From: an uncultured Eubacteriales bacterium | GTDB taxonomy: Bacteria; Bacillota; Clostridia; Oscillospirales; CAG-272 | NCBI GenBank assembly: GCA_934467435.1 | Contig: CAKSLR010000002.1 | Span: forward strand, 1-42,236 | Length of the DNA stretch: 42,236 bases | Direction: 5' to 3' | Part shown: piece after piece, positions 16,316 through 24,596 of the stretch | Layout: every line of letters begins with the position of its first letter | How positions within the stretch are numbered: the stretch's first letter is position 1 | Made by a program: the position numbers and the translations under genes | Notes under the pieces: model-generated | Told to the model about the DNA's origin: nothing | What the model saw: only the letters and a program-made list of their open reading frames with translations | Databases searched by the model: none

Positions 16316-18493
16316 TCAAAGGTGCAACACCCGTTCCTTAATCTCCTGGGTACGCCCCTGGTTCCAGTACTGCGTGCCGATATACCCGCAGGTACGGCGC
16401 GCCACATTCATTTTGCTCTGGTCGCGGTTGTGGCACTGCGGACACTCCCAGACCAGTTTGCCGTCCGGATCGGTGACAATGGAAATCTCCCCGTCATACC
16501 CGCACACCTGGCAGTAATCGGATTTGGTGTTCAGTTCCGCATACATGATATGGTCGTAGATAAACTTCATCACCGCAAGCACCGCCTCCAGGTTGTCCTG
16601 CATGTTGGGCACCTCCACATAACTGATGGCGCCGCCGGGCGAAAGCTGCTGGAACTGGGCTTCAAATGCCAGTTTTGCAAAGGCATCGATCTTCTCGGTC
16701 ACATGCACATGATAACTGTTGGTGATATAGTTTTTATCGGTCACCCCTTCAATGATGCCGAAACGCTTTTGCAGGCACTTGGCAAACTTGTAGGTGGTGG
16801 ATTCGAGCGGCGTGCCGTAAAGGCTGAAGTCGATGTTCTCTTTTTCCTTCCACTTCCGGCAGGCGGCATTCAGATATTCCATTACCTCCAACGCAAAGGG
16901 GGTGGCGGAGGGGTCGGTATGCGATTTACCGGTCATGAACTTCACACACTCATAAAGCCCCGCGTAACCGAGTGAAATGGTCGAGTAGCCGCCGAACAGC
17001 AGCGGGTCAATCACTTCCCCCTTTCCGAGGCGTGCCAGCGCGCCGTACTGCCAGAGAATCGGCGCCGCATCGGAAAGCGTGCCGAGCAGACGGTTGTGGC
17101 GGCACATCAGCGCCCGATAGCAAAGGTCAAGGCGCTCGTCCATCACCCGCCAGAACTTATCGATATTCCCCCCCGAGGAAAGCGCCACATCCACCAGGTT
17201 GAGGGTCACTACGCCCTGGTTGAAACGACCGTAATACTTCGGTTTGCCCTCGGCGTCCACATACGGGGTAAGAAAACTGCGGCAACCCATGCAGGTATAG
17301 CAATGCCCCTCACCGTTCTTGTCCACCTTCAGTTTCAGCATGATTTTTTCCGAGATATAGTCGGGCACCATGCGGCGGGCAGTACATTTTGCCGCCAATT
17401 CGGTCAGATAATAGTAGGGGCTGTCCTCATGGATATTATCCTCTTCCAGCACATATACCAGTTTGGGGAAAGCGGGGGTGACAAACACGCCCTTTTCGTT
17501 TTTCACGCCGGTATAGCGCTGGCGCAGCACTTCTTCAATGATAATGGCAAGGTCTTTCTTTTCCTGCTCGTCCTTTGCCTCGTTCAGGTACATGAAGACC
17601 GTGACAAAGGGTGCCTGCCCATTGGTCGTCAGAAGGGTGACCACCTGGTACTGGATGGTCTGCACGCCGCGGCGAATCTCCTCCCGCAGGCGTTTTTCGG
17701 TGATGCGCGCCACCTTCTCGGGCAAAGCAACGCCGTCCACATCCTGCAACTCCTCTGCTACTTCCCGCAGCAGTTTTTCCCGGCTGATCTTCACAAACGG
17801 GGCAAGGTGGGTCAGGCTGATGCTCTGCCCCCCGTACTGATTGGATGCCACCTGGGCGATGATCTGCGTGGCAATATTGCAGGCGGTGGAGAAGGAATGC
17901 GGTTTTTCGATCATGGTACCGCTGATGACCGTGCCGTTTTGCAGCATATCCTCCAGGTTGACCAGATCGCAGTTGTGCATATGCTGCGCAAAATAGTCAC
18001 TGTCATGGAAATGAATCAGCCCTGCTTCATGCGCATCAACGATATCTTTCGGCAAAAGAATCCGGCGCGTGATGTCCTTGCTCACCTCTCCCGCCATATA
18101 GTCCCGCTGCACCGAGTTGACGGTAGGATTTTTATTGGAGTTCTCCTGCTTGACTTCTTCATTGTTGCACTCGATGAGCGAAAGAATCTGCTCGTCTGTG
18201 GTATTCGACTTCCGGATCAGGGAACGGGTATAACGGTAGGTGATGTATTTTTTTGCCACCTCGTACGCCCCGTGCGCCATAATCTGGGTCTCTACCAGTT
18301 CCTGAACCTCCTCCACCCCGAGGGCGCGGTTCATCTTCTGGCAGGCGTATTCCACGCTCTCCGCAATACGGCGGATCTGCATCGGTGTCATGCGCTCTTC
18401 TTCTGGCACCGCCTCATTGGCATGCGTCACGGCGGCAATGATCTTGGTAATGTCAAATGGCACTTCGGCTCCGCTGCGCTTGATGATTTTCAT
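16316..18493 (-). CDS. nrdD: Anaerobic (class III) ribonucleoside-triphosphate reductase
   Basis: A 725-residue glycyl-radical enzyme making dNTPs without oxygen. The N-terminal ATP-cone (~1-90: MKIIKRSGAEVPFDITKI...TYRYTRSLIRK) is the allosteric domain. The catalytic barrel shows RDYMAGEVSKDI, FHDSDYFAQHMHNCDLVNLEDML and STACNIATQIIAQVASNQYGG. The zinc site is CQVCGYDG...WECPQCHNRD and the glycyl-radical loop RRTCGYIGTQYWNQGR puts the radical at about Gly703. The activase nrdG is not adjacent and not in the window. Start ATG has AAAGGAT upstream, a modest site. The promoter carries two NrdR boxes, so repression by NrdR when dNTP/ATP is high is very likely. Confidence 0.97.
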   Translation of the reverse strand: MKIIKRSGAEVPFDITKIIAAVTHANEAVPEEERMTPMQIRRIAESVEYACQKMNRALGVEEVQELVETQIMAHGAYEVAKKYITYRYTRSLIRKSNTTDEQILSLIECNNEEVKQENSNKNPTVNSVQRDYMAGEVSKDITRRILLPKDIVDAHEAGLIHFHDSDYFAQHMHNCDLVNLEDMLQNGTVISGTMIEKPHSFSTACNIATQIIAQVASNQYGGQSISLTHLAPFVKISREKLLREVAEELQDVDGVALPEKVARITEKRLREEIRRGVQTIQYQVVTLLTTNGQAPFVTVFMYLNEAKDEQEKKDLAIIIEEVLRQRYTGVKNEKGVFVTPAFPKLVYVLEEDNIHEDSPYYYLTELAAKCTARRMVPDYISEKIMLKLKVDKNGEGHCYTCMGCRSFLTPYVDAEGKPKYYGRFNQGVVTLNLVDVALSSGGNIDKFWRVMDERLDLCYRALMCRHNRLLGTLSDAAPILWQYGALARLGKGEVIDPLLFGGYSTISLGYAGLYECVKFMTGKSHTDPSATPFALEVMEYLNAACRKWKEKENIDFSLYGTPLESTTYKFAKCLQKRFGIIEGVTDKNYITNSYHVHVTEKIDAFAKLAFEAQFQQLSPGGAISYVEVPNMQDNLEAVLAVMKFIYDHIMYAELNTKSDYCQVCGYDGEISIVTDPDGKLVWECPQCHNRDQSKMNVARRTCGYIGTQYWNQGRTQEIKERVLHL

Positions 18494-18574
18494 GGTCTTT
18501 TATCCTTTCGCAAAAAAAGCGGTCCCCGCCCGGGTGGGCAGGCAGGGGCTGTGTGATCTTCGTCTTATACTGAA

Positions 18575-18602
18575 ATTATACCATATCTTGCGGAAATGTC
18601 AA
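18575..18602 (-). promoter_or_regulatory. Strong SigA-type promoter of nrdD
   Basis: On the minus strand TTGACA (18597-18602), 16-base spacer, TATAAT (18575-18580). The ~75-base leader holds a CCTGCCC/GGGCGGG hairpin near 18525-18545 followed a few bases later by seven T, which might attenuate. Confidence 0.87.
18578..18593 (-). promoter_or_regulatory. NrdR box, promoter-proximal
   Basis: ATACCATATCTTGCGG (plus-strand reading) keeps the core C-A-AT-T-G of the NrdR consensus acaCwAtATaTwGtgt, matching 11 of 16 positions, and overlaps the nrdD -10 box and spacer. Confidence 0.65.
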
Positions 18603-18609
18603 CAGGGTT

Positions 18610-18625
18610 GCACTAGATATTGTAT
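18610..18625 (-). promoter_or_regulatory. NrdR box, promoter-distal
   Basis: GCACTAGATATTGTAT (plus-strand reading) matches the NrdR consensus at 13 of 16 positions and lies just upstream of the -35 box. Its offset from the other box is 32 bases, about three helical turns, the spacing known for paired NrdR boxes. Confidence 0.78.
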
Positions 18626-18697
18626 GCTCAATTTCAACAAACTTTCCGTTTCGTTTTTGGTGAAAACGTCTATTTTTGTTTTTTTCGGGGGTTGCGC

Positions 18698-18727
18698 TTG
18701 ACAAAAAAGCACCTGACGTGTTATAAT
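18698..18727 (+). promoter_or_regulatory. SigA-type promoter of the RNase III gene
   Basis: TTGACA (18698-18703), 18-base spacer, TATAAT (18722-18727). It points away from nrdD across the shared 320-base gap, which is otherwise filled by the nrdD control region and two leaders. Confidence 0.85.
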
Positions 18728-18742
18728 GCAAATAGCAAGGTT

Positions 18743-18797
18743 GTACCTTTTTTCGGTACTTTTTTCTCGGATTTCGGCTCCTTTCCCGGGGGCTTTT
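18743..18797 (+). promoter_or_regulatory. Two terminator-like hairpins in the RNase III gene leader
   Basis: GTACC/GGTAC (18743-18759) is followed by TTTTTT, and GCTCC/GGGGGC near 18777-18793 is followed by seven T, just before the ribosome site GGTGAGG. Short stems with U tracts in a leader suggest attenuation or an RNase III target; function is inferred only. Confidence 0.4.
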
Positions 18798-18816
18798 TTT
18801 ATCGGTGAGGCGGCAC

Positions 18817-19563
18817 ATGGAGTTTGATTGCGCAATTGAAGAAATTGAACATACCATCGGTTACACGTTCCGCGACCGCAGTCTGCTTCGGCAGGCATTT
18901 ACGCGGAAATCCTACTGCAACGAAGCGCACCAGGCGGGCAGGTGCGAGGTTGAGAGCAATGAGGTGTTAGAGTTCTGCGGTGACAGCGTGCTCAGCGCCG
19001 CCATCATCACCATTCTGATGGAGCGCTGCTCGCGCCGCTCCCCCATCGGGCTTTCCACCGCGCTGGACGAGGGCGGTTTTACCGTCATCAAAAGCAACCT
19101 GACGAACAAATCCATGCTCAGCAGCAAAATGGCGGAGATGGGGCTGGAGCGTTACCTTCTTGTCGGGCGGGGAGACGAAAAGCGCGACATCCGCCACCAA
19201 CCGTCGGTGATGGAGGATCTGTTTGAAAGCATCATCGGCGCGGTGTATTTTGACAGCGGTAAAGATCTTTCGGTGGTAATCCGTATGGTGGGGCGGCTGT
19301 TGGATACCGACGCCTACCTCCGGCAGAATGCCGTGCGGCAGGCGGCAAGCCCGTACAATGCCCTGCAGGAGTGGTGCCAGGCAAAAAAAATTCCGTTTTC
19401 TTTCACCGAACTCGGCTGCCGCGGGCCGGAGCATGACTGCGTTTATACCTTCCGTTGTGATGCGGGAGAGAACGTGAGCGCCACGGGGGAAGGGCGCAGT
19501 CGCGCCAAAGCCAAGGCGGCTGCCGCCGCGGCCGTGCTGCCGCTTCTGACCGAAAAAGAATAA
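18817..19563 (+). CDS. rnc: Ribonuclease III family protein
   Basis: A 248-residue dsRNA endonuclease. The catalytic signature is NEVLEFCGDSVLS (consensus NERLEFLGDAVL), and the second acidic pair is in MEDLFESIIGAVYFDSG, so all four metal-binding carboxylates are present. The C-terminal dsRNA-binding domain runs ~175-245 (SPYNALQEWCQAKKIPFSF ... GRSRAKAKAAAAAAVLPLL). The family matures rRNA and cuts structured mRNAs. Start ATG at 18817 has GGTGAGG six bases upstream; an in-frame GTG at 18805 overlaps that site. It is not in the usual acpP-rnc-smc-ftsY cluster and is a single-gene unit with its own promoter and terminator, so it could be a second RNase III. Confidence 0.9.
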   Translation: MEFDCAIEEIEHTIGYTFRDRSLLRQAFTRKSYCNEAHQAGRCEVESNEVLEFCGDSVLSAAIITILMERCSRRSPIGLSTALDEGGFTVIKSNLTNKSMLSSKMAEMGLERYLLVGRGDEKRDIRHQPSVMEDLFESIIGAVYFDSGKDLSVVIRMVGRLLDTDAYLRQNAVRQAASPYNALQEWCQAKKIPFSFTELGCRGPEHDCVYTFRCDAGENVSATGEGRSRAKAKAAAAAAVLPLLTEKE

Positions 19564-19601
19564 AAAAACCGGGTTCCGCCCACGCGGAACCCGGTTTTTT
19601 T
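19563..19601. terminator. Bidirectional terminator between rnc and the AraC gene
   Basis: A 17-bp perfect stem (AAAAAACCGGGTTCCGC with its complement), loop CCAC, followed by T. The AraC stop codon lies at its edge. Confidence 0.9.
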
Positions 19602-20331
19602 ATTTTTGGTGCGCACGGGCATAGGCACGGGGGCTTTGCCCCGTCACTTTCCGGAACACGCGGGAAAAATATACCGGGTCGGCATACCCGCATTGCTCTG
19701 CCAGTTCCCCCACACGGAAGCACCTGCCGTAAATCTCCATCCGGCGGCAGGCTGCCCTCACGCGCACTTCCTGCAAAAACGAAAGCGGCGTTTTTCCCGT
19801 CAGGCGGCGGAAACAGGCGCGCACATAGTCCTCGGCATACCCGCTTGCCCGCAGGGCTGCCGCCATATCGAAATCGGGGCGAAGCCCCTCGGTCGAGGCA
19901 AGGGCAACCACGCGCCGCACCGCCTGTTCCGCCGCGCTCCCTTCCCCCCGCTGCCGCAGGAGGGAAAGGGTGTAGGCGGTCACGAGGGAGGAAAGGTAGG
20001 CATCCCCGAAGAAACGGTTTTCGTAAATCATGCGGGCAAGCGCGCGGCTGTCCTCCGATGCGGCGGTTATCACCGTAATCTCCCGCGGCAAAAGCCCGCC
20101 CTCCGGCACGCCGACCGAAATGTTGCAAAATCCGTCCGCCGCGGCGGAACCGTGAAGAACCCCGACCGGCACCAGAATCGCGCAGCCGGGGGAAAAGGGA
20201 TAATCGCCCCGGTCGGTGTGCAGCACGCCGTTCCCGCGCTCGTAAAGCATAATCTCGCAAAAATCGTGCCGGTGCAGGGGGTAGCGCGTCACCCCCGCCG
20301 CCGTTTTGCCGATATACTGCTCGCTTCGCAT
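19600..20331 (-). CDS. AraC family transcriptional regulator (cupin sensor)
   Basis: A 243-residue regulator. The N-terminal cupin-like sensor shows RYPLHRHDFCEIMLYERGNG and YPFSPGCAILVPVGVLHG; the C-terminal double helix-turn-helix (~150-243) shows DFDMAAALRASGYAEDYVRACFRRLTGKTPLSFL and the AraC signature AEQCGYADPVYFSRVFRKVTG. Such proteins usually activate nearby sugar genes. It is divergent from the GH5 glycosidase gene, its likely target. Start taken at MRSEQYIG with TGAGG upstream; a start seven codons earlier has no ribosome site. Confidence 0.9.
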   Translation of the reverse strand: MRSEQYIGKTAAGVTRYPLHRHDFCEIMLYERGNGVLHTDRGDYPFSPGCAILVPVGVLHGSAAADGFCNISVGVPEGGLLPREITVITAASEDSRALARMIYENRFFGDAYLSSLVTAYTLSLLRQRGEGSAAEQAVRRVVALASTEGLRPDFDMAAALRASGYAEDYVRACFRRLTGKTPLSFLQEVRVRAACRRMEIYGRCFRVGELAEQCGYADPVYFSRVFRKVTGQSPRAYARAHQK

Positions 20332-20443
20332 AAAAACCTCATTTCGCAACATCTATCTTTTGTTCGGATTTTTGCCGATAACGTAATAAAAAAATATCCT
20401 TTTCCGTGGTATGATGAAGAAAAACGAAAAAGGAGAACCACCC

Positions 20444-21538
20444 ATGGCACCGATTGCCAATTTTGCCCGCGGCATGGGCATCGGCGGCTGGCTGACCAAC
20501 TACAAACGCTTTCACGTTCTGCCGGAGTACCGCCGCATGACCCTGACGACCGGGGACTTTGAACACTTCCGAACCTACATCACCGAGCGCGATATCGCCT
20601 ATATCGCCTCGCTCGGCATGGATCACATCCGCCTTGGTTTTGACCAGATTGTGCTGGAGAGCGCCGCCGGCGTTTATCGGGAAGAGATGTTTGCCCTGCT
20701 GCGCGATTTTGTGACCTGGTGCCGCCGCGCGGGAGTGCGGGCGGTGCTGAACCTGCACAAAGCCATCGGCAATGATTGTGACATTGCGGAACCGGTGCAC
20801 CTGCTGGACGATGAAGCGCTTCAGGCACGGTTTGTCGCGCTCTGGGAGCAGATCGAAGACCGGTTTGCCGATGCGCCGGAAGTGGCGTTTGAATTGCTGA
20901 ACGAAGTGCGGGACGGGGATTCCTGCAAGTGGAACGCGCTGGCAGCCCGCACCCTTGCCGCCCTGCGGAAAAAGAACCCACGCCGCACCGTCATCATCGG
21001 CAGCACCTGCTGGAACTCGGTGCATACGTTAAAAGACCTGGCGGTAACGGACGACCCCTGCGTGATTTACACGTTTCATACCTATGACCCGTTTTCTTTT
21101 ACGCACCAACAGGGAGTTTTGCAGGAGGGACCGCTGTTTTACAACCGGCAGATGCCCTGGCCCGGAGACATTGCCCGTTACCGCGACTATGAAAAAGTGG
21201 TAAACGGCAACGAAAACGCCTACACGGGTTACACCGTAATGGATCGCGCTTATCTGCACGACAGCCTGCGCCCTGCCCTCGCTTTCAAAAAGGAGCACCC
21301 GAGCGCGGTTCTTTGGTGCGGGGAGTTCGGCACCATCCGCCACTGCCCAATCGTCTATCGGGAAAACTGGATGCGGGATGTGATTGCCTTCTGCCTTGCC
21401 CACCGCATTCCCTACTGCTGCTGGAACTACCTCAGCACGCCGAATGACGGCAACCGCTTCAGCCTGGTGGATGACGACACAAGAACCATTCTCAGCCCGC
21501 GCCTTTCGCACATTCTGCGCGGGGAGCTTGACGCATGA
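20444..21538 (+). CDS. Glycoside hydrolase family 5 (cellulase-like), cytoplasmic
   Basis: A 364-residue (beta/alpha)8 glycosidase. It begins RGMGIGGWLTNYKRF, then GMDHIRLGFDQIV, VLNLHKA, the acid/base Glu in FELLNEVRDGD, YTFHTYDPFSFTHQ and the nucleophile Glu in LWCGEFGTI; CCWNYLSTPND closes the barrel. GH5 enzymes cut beta-1,4-glucans, mannans and related linkages; the substrate cannot be told. No signal peptide, so it probably works on imported oligosaccharides. AAAGGAG lies eight bases before the chosen ATG; an earlier in-frame ATG at 20411 overlaps the likely -10 TATGAT. Its stop overlaps the start of the next small ORF as ATGA. Confidence 0.88.
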   Translation: MAPIANFARGMGIGGWLTNYKRFHVLPEYRRMTLTTGDFEHFRTYITERDIAYIASLGMDHIRLGFDQIVLESAAGVYREEMFALLRDFVTWCRRAGVRAVLNLHKAIGNDCDIAEPVHLLDDEALQARFVALWEQIEDRFADAPEVAFELLNEVRDGDSCKWNALAARTLAALRKKNPRRTVIIGSTCWNSVHTLKDLAVTDDPCVIYTFHTYDPFSFTHQQGVLQEGPLFYNRQMPWPGDIARYRDYEKVVNGNENAYTGYTVMDRAYLHDSLRPALAFKKEHPSAVLWCGEFGTIRHCPIVYRENWMRDVIAFCLAHRIPYCCWNYLSTPNDGNRFSLVDDDTRTILSPRLSHILRGELDA

Positions 21539-21687
21539 GTGCGGAAACCGCCCTTCTTCTCTTCCTTTCGGTGTCAGCTTCCACGGCACGGGGCGCACTC
21601 TCCAAAAAGCCGGGAAGTTCCTTCGCGGGGCGGCGGGTGCTTGCCATTGCGCTCGGTCTGCTTTCGGTGCTTCCGTTTTCGCTTTGA
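21535..21687 (+). CDS. Small two-helix membrane peptide, translationally coupled to the GH5 gene
   Basis: A 50-residue ORF starting at the ATGA that ends the GH5 gene and stopping at the first base of the following terminator, so it exactly fills the end of the transcript. It has two hydrophobic stretches, ETALLLFLSVSAS near the N-terminus and VLAIALGLLSVLPFSL at the C-terminus, separated by a basic Ser/Lys/Arg segment (TARGALSKKPGSSFAGRR). No family is recognised. Coupling, position and composition favour a real gene, but its short length means chance is possible. Confidence 0.5.
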   Translation: MSAETALLLFLSVSASTARGALSKKPGSSFAGRRVLAIALGLLSVLPFSL

Positions 21688-21724
21688 AAAACCACGCCCC
21701 GCCATCCGGCGGGGCGTGGTTTTT
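21687..21724. terminator. Strong bidirectional terminator after the GH5 unit
   Basis: A 17-bp perfect stem (AAAAACCACGCCCCGCC with complement) and ATCC loop, A-rich 5' and T-rich 3', between converging units. Confidence 0.9.
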
Positions 21725-21748
21725 CGGGTGCGTCAGTCCATACTCCGA

Positions 21749-23413
21749 TCACGCCCGGCGGGAGTCATTGTTTTTCACATGGGCAGCAAGGCGGGCACCG
21801 AGGTGCCAGGTCAGGCGGTCAAGCCACCCCTGCGTTCTCGGATACTCGGTAATACCGCGCACCCCTTCTTCGTCAAGGAACGCAAGCGCCGCTTCTCTGC
21901 CCTCATACTCTTCCAGCATATACAGCATACGCGAAAGACGCATGGCTTCTCCCATGGCAAACAGCCGCAGGGAGGGATTGGCGGAGAAACCGGGGTGATC
22001 GGGATACACAAGGAACGGATCCCCCGCGGTGAACATACCCTCCCCGTCCGTGGTGATATACGGATTGATCGGGCGGCGGGAGAGGTAGGAATTATAGAAA
22101 TTGAAGCCCCAATGGAGGAACAGATCCATATTGTACCGATACAGAACAAACCCGAGTTGCGCGGTGCGTGAGAGCGGCTGGGAGAGGAAGCGGTTGGTAA
22201 AATACCCCGCCGTCGGACCGCAGCAATAGTAAGTACACAAAGGACGCACGCCCGCATCGATATACTTCTGCACCGTAGCGATGGAACAGACACTGTATTC
22301 CCGGTCGGTCTTGCCGACAAAATCCAAACTGGAGCAGGCGTCAATCGTACGGCAGTTGCCGATGTGCTGCATAATCAGTTCCTTGCAGGCGGTGTAATGG
22401 GCAAGCTGCTCTTCATTCGGTTCGTCCGAGACGTGGAAGAAGGTAATATCCTCCACCCCGAGTTCGCACAGATCCGCATGCAGGGCATCCAGCATCTGGG
22501 CAAGGAAATTGCGGTAATCGTCCGAGAGCGCATCGGTCTGCCAGCCGAAACGATGGCGGATTCTGCCGCCCGCATCATGCACCAGCACCTTCGGCGCGTG
22601 CTCTGCCCCCCACTGCGAGAAGCAGGGCGGCATTTCGAGGTATTTCATGCCGCGGCTGAGCACAAAGCGGACAAAGCGGTTGAACTCGGAGAAATCAAAC
22701 ACGAATTTGCCCGGCTCCGGTTCCCGGATGTCGAGAAGCTGCGTGCTGAGGCGCTCTCTGCCCACCTGCGTATCGAACGCGGGGGTGATGAGCGGCACAA
22801 GAATCATATTCTGCCCGCCGATTTTGGCGGCATCCAGATAATTGCCGAGCAGGCGATAGAATTCAATGGTAAAGGGTTTGACGTGGTGCTGGTTGAGAAA
22901 ACTGTCATAATGCATCCAGGTGGTAAGAATGCACTTCTGCGCCGGCAGGGGCGCGGGAATTTTCACCAGCGTAAAGTCGGCAAAGCCCATTTTCTTTCCG
23001 TCTTCATAGAACCGCACACCCATGGAATGGGTGCCGGGCTGAATCCGTTCATCGTCATGAATGGTAATGAAAAAGGTCTGATTGGTCTTGGTGGAATTGT
23101 GCAGGTACCGGCGGTCGATCTTTTCCAGCACATCGGGGTAGAGATGGTCGTCCCGGATCACATACCCGTCATCATGATATTCCGCCACATCCATCACAGC
23201 CGGCACCAGCCCCACGCGGCGGACGGTCATACGCGGACCGATATCGCGGGGGAAGAAGCGCAGCATCCCGTTGTAGTAAGGCTGATCCGACCACAGGTTG
23301 ACCTGAAAACTGACCTCGCCCCCCTCAAAGAGATAAATCGGCAAACGCATTTCCGGCGGGTCGCCCGTCAAAAACACCTTTTCATTGGCACTGACAACGG
23401 TCAGTGAAATCAT
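21749..23413 (-). CDS. DUF4091 domain protein (glycosidase-like)
   Basis: A 554-residue protein of the DUF4091 group, TIM-barrel proteins related to glycoside hydrolases and common in gut and soil polysaccharide users. An N-terminal beta domain (~1-155) with GEVSFQVNLWSDQPYYNG is followed by the barrel with TTWMHYDSF, GGQNMILVPLITPAF, SRGMKYLEMPP, ITFFHVSDEPNEEQL (likely catalytic acid) and DLFLHWGFNFYNSYLS. No signal peptide. AGGAGG precedes the ATG. It converges on the GH5 unit and has its own promoter region with an inverted repeat. Activity unproven. Confidence 0.85.
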   Translation of the reverse strand: MISLTVVSANEKVFLTGDPPEMRLPIYLFEGGEVSFQVNLWSDQPYYNGMLRFFPRDIGPRMTVRRVGLVPAVMDVAEYHDDGYVIRDDHLYPDVLEKIDRRYLHNSTKTNQTFFITIHDDERIQPGTHSMGVRFYEDGKKMGFADFTLVKIPAPLPAQKCILTTWMHYDSFLNQHHVKPFTIEFYRLLGNYLDAAKIGGQNMILVPLITPAFDTQVGRERLSTQLLDIREPEPGKFVFDFSEFNRFVRFVLSRGMKYLEMPPCFSQWGAEHAPKVLVHDAGGRIRHRFGWQTDALSDDYRNFLAQMLDALHADLCELGVEDITFFHVSDEPNEEQLAHYTACKELIMQHIGNCRTIDACSSLDFVGKTDREYSVCSIATVQKYIDAGVRPLCTYYCCGPTAGYFTNRFLSQPLSRTAQLGFVLYRYNMDLFLHWGFNFYNSYLSRRPINPYITTDGEGMFTAGDPFLVYPDHPGFSANPSLRLFAMGEAMRLSRMLYMLEEYEGREAALAFLDEEGVRGITEYPRTQGWLDRLTWHLGARLAAHVKNNDSRRA

Positions 23414-23465
23414 ATTCTTTTCCTCCTGCGGTTTATTTGCAAATTTTTGCGGTTTTTTGCTTTTT

Positions 23466-23484
23466 ACTCCTCTATTATAGGAGT
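23466..23484 (-). promoter_or_regulatory. -10 box embedded in an inverted repeat upstream of the DUF4091 gene
   Basis: A minus-strand TATAAT (23474-23479) sits between arms ACTCCT (23466-23471) and AGGAGT (23479-23484). The repeat suggests an operator; no convincing -35 hexamer is seen, as expected for an activator-dependent promoter. Confidence 0.45.
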
Positions 23485-23534
23485 TTGTGTCGGAATTGTA
23501 TTTGCACGATGCGGCGATTTTTTTGGATTATCTG

Positions 23535-24398
23535 TCATTTGGAAAGGATTTCAAATCCCGTCTCGGTCATGAGAATCATATGCTCCACCTGAGCGGATAA
23601 GCGGTGATCCGACGTGCGCACCGTCCAGCCGTCCCGCCGGTCGATCGTAAAATACCGCCCGCCCTGATTGATCATCGGCTCAATGGTAAACACCATGCCG
23701 GGAAACAGGAGCACCCCCTCTCCCTTTTTGCCGATATGGGCAACAAACGGGTCTTCATGCATGGAGAGCCCCACGCCGTGCCCGCCGATCTCCCGCACTA
23801 CCGTATAACCCCGGTTGTGTACCAGTGTGGCGATGGCATAGCCGATATCCCCGAGGTGGGCGGTATAGGGGGCAAGGCACGCCTCCGCCGTGCAGACCGC
23901 TTCCTTCGCCGTATCGACCAGTTTTTTTGCCGCCTCGCTCACCGTACCAACGCAGAACATCCGGGAGGCATCCCCCACATAACCGCGATAGGTGGTGGTG
24001 CAATCCACATTGACAATATCCCCCTCCCGCAAAACGACATCGGGCGAAGGAATCCCGTGGCAGACCACATCGTTGACCGAAGTGCATACGCTTTTCGGAA
24101 ACCCCTCAAAACCGAGGCAGGTGGGCGTTCCGCCGAGGGCGCTGGTCTCCCGCTCCACCACGGCATCGATCTCCTCGGTGGTGATGCCGGGGGCAACGAT
24201 TTTTTCCACCGCATCCAGCACTGCCGCATTCACGGCGCCCGCCTCCCGGATGCCCGCAATCTGCCCGGGGGTCTTCAGCCACTTGCGCGGCGGCACCCGC
24301 TGCCCTTTTGCCCGCAGGGCATTCCACATGGCTTCCCGCGCGATGGGTGCCGTTTTCTGCTCTTCCGATTCTGTCTGATGAAATTCTCCCATCATCAT
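23535..24398 (-). CDS. map: Methionine aminopeptidase, type I, with N-terminal extension
   Basis: A 287-residue metallopeptidase removing the initiator Met. The five metal ligands are visible: Asp in VNVDCTT, Asp in VGDASRMF, His in EIGGHGVGLSMHE, Glu in FTIEPM and Glu in AQVEHMI; His in VVCHGIPS lines the site. A ~45-residue N-terminal extension (ESEEQKTAPIAREAMWNALRAKGQRVPPRKW) precedes the catalytic domain; it lacks the SEC-C zinc motif that many long clostridial Maps carry. It has three ATGs in a row after GGAGGAGGG; the first is used here. It stands alone, not in the adk-map-infA cluster, so another Map may exist. Confidence 0.93.
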   Translation of the reverse strand: MMMGEFHQTESEEQKTAPIAREAMWNALRAKGQRVPPRKWLKTPGQIAGIREAGAVNAAVLDAVEKIVAPGITTEEIDAVVERETSALGGTPTCLGFEGFPKSVCTSVNDVVCHGIPSPDVVLREGDIVNVDCTTTYRGYVGDASRMFCVGTVSEAAKKLVDTAKEAVCTAEACLAPYTAHLGDIGYAIATLVHNRGYTVVREIGGHGVGLSMHEDPFVAHIGKKGEGVLLFPGMVFTIEPMINQGGRYFTIDRRDGWTVRTSDHRLSAQVEHMILMTETGFEILSK

Positions 24399-24425
24399 AC
24401 CCTCCTCCCGGTATTTCCGGGAGAT

Positions 24426-24454
24426 ATTATAGTCTTCCTGTCCGAAAAAGTCAA
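24426..24454 (-). promoter_or_regulatory. SigA-type promoter of map
   Basis: Minus strand TTGACT (24449-24454), 17-base spacer, TATAAT (24426-24431). Confidence 0.83.
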
Positions 24455-24514
24455 GGACGGGGGAATGGGGGCGAACGGTTTTTCGCAGTTTTCCACAACA
24501 AAGAGGAATATTTC

Positions 24515-24543
24515 TTGACAATACCCCAAAAATGTGCTACCAT
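24515..24543 (+). promoter_or_regulatory. Promoter of the large membrane protein gene
   Basis: TTGACA (24515-24520), 17-base spacer, TACCAT (24538-24543). A single TTTTCCACA (DnaA-box-like) lies at 24489-24497. Confidence 0.65.
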
Positions 24544-24596
24544 AAAGTGAATTGACACGGGACTGCTGCGCGGTCCGGCGAAGGGAGTTGTTTGTT

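Noticed and set aside
20411..20443. ATG at 20411 as start of the GH5 gene
   Set aside because: It overlaps a likely -10 sequence (TATGAT 20410-20415) and has no ribosome site, while ATG 20444 follows AAAGGAG.
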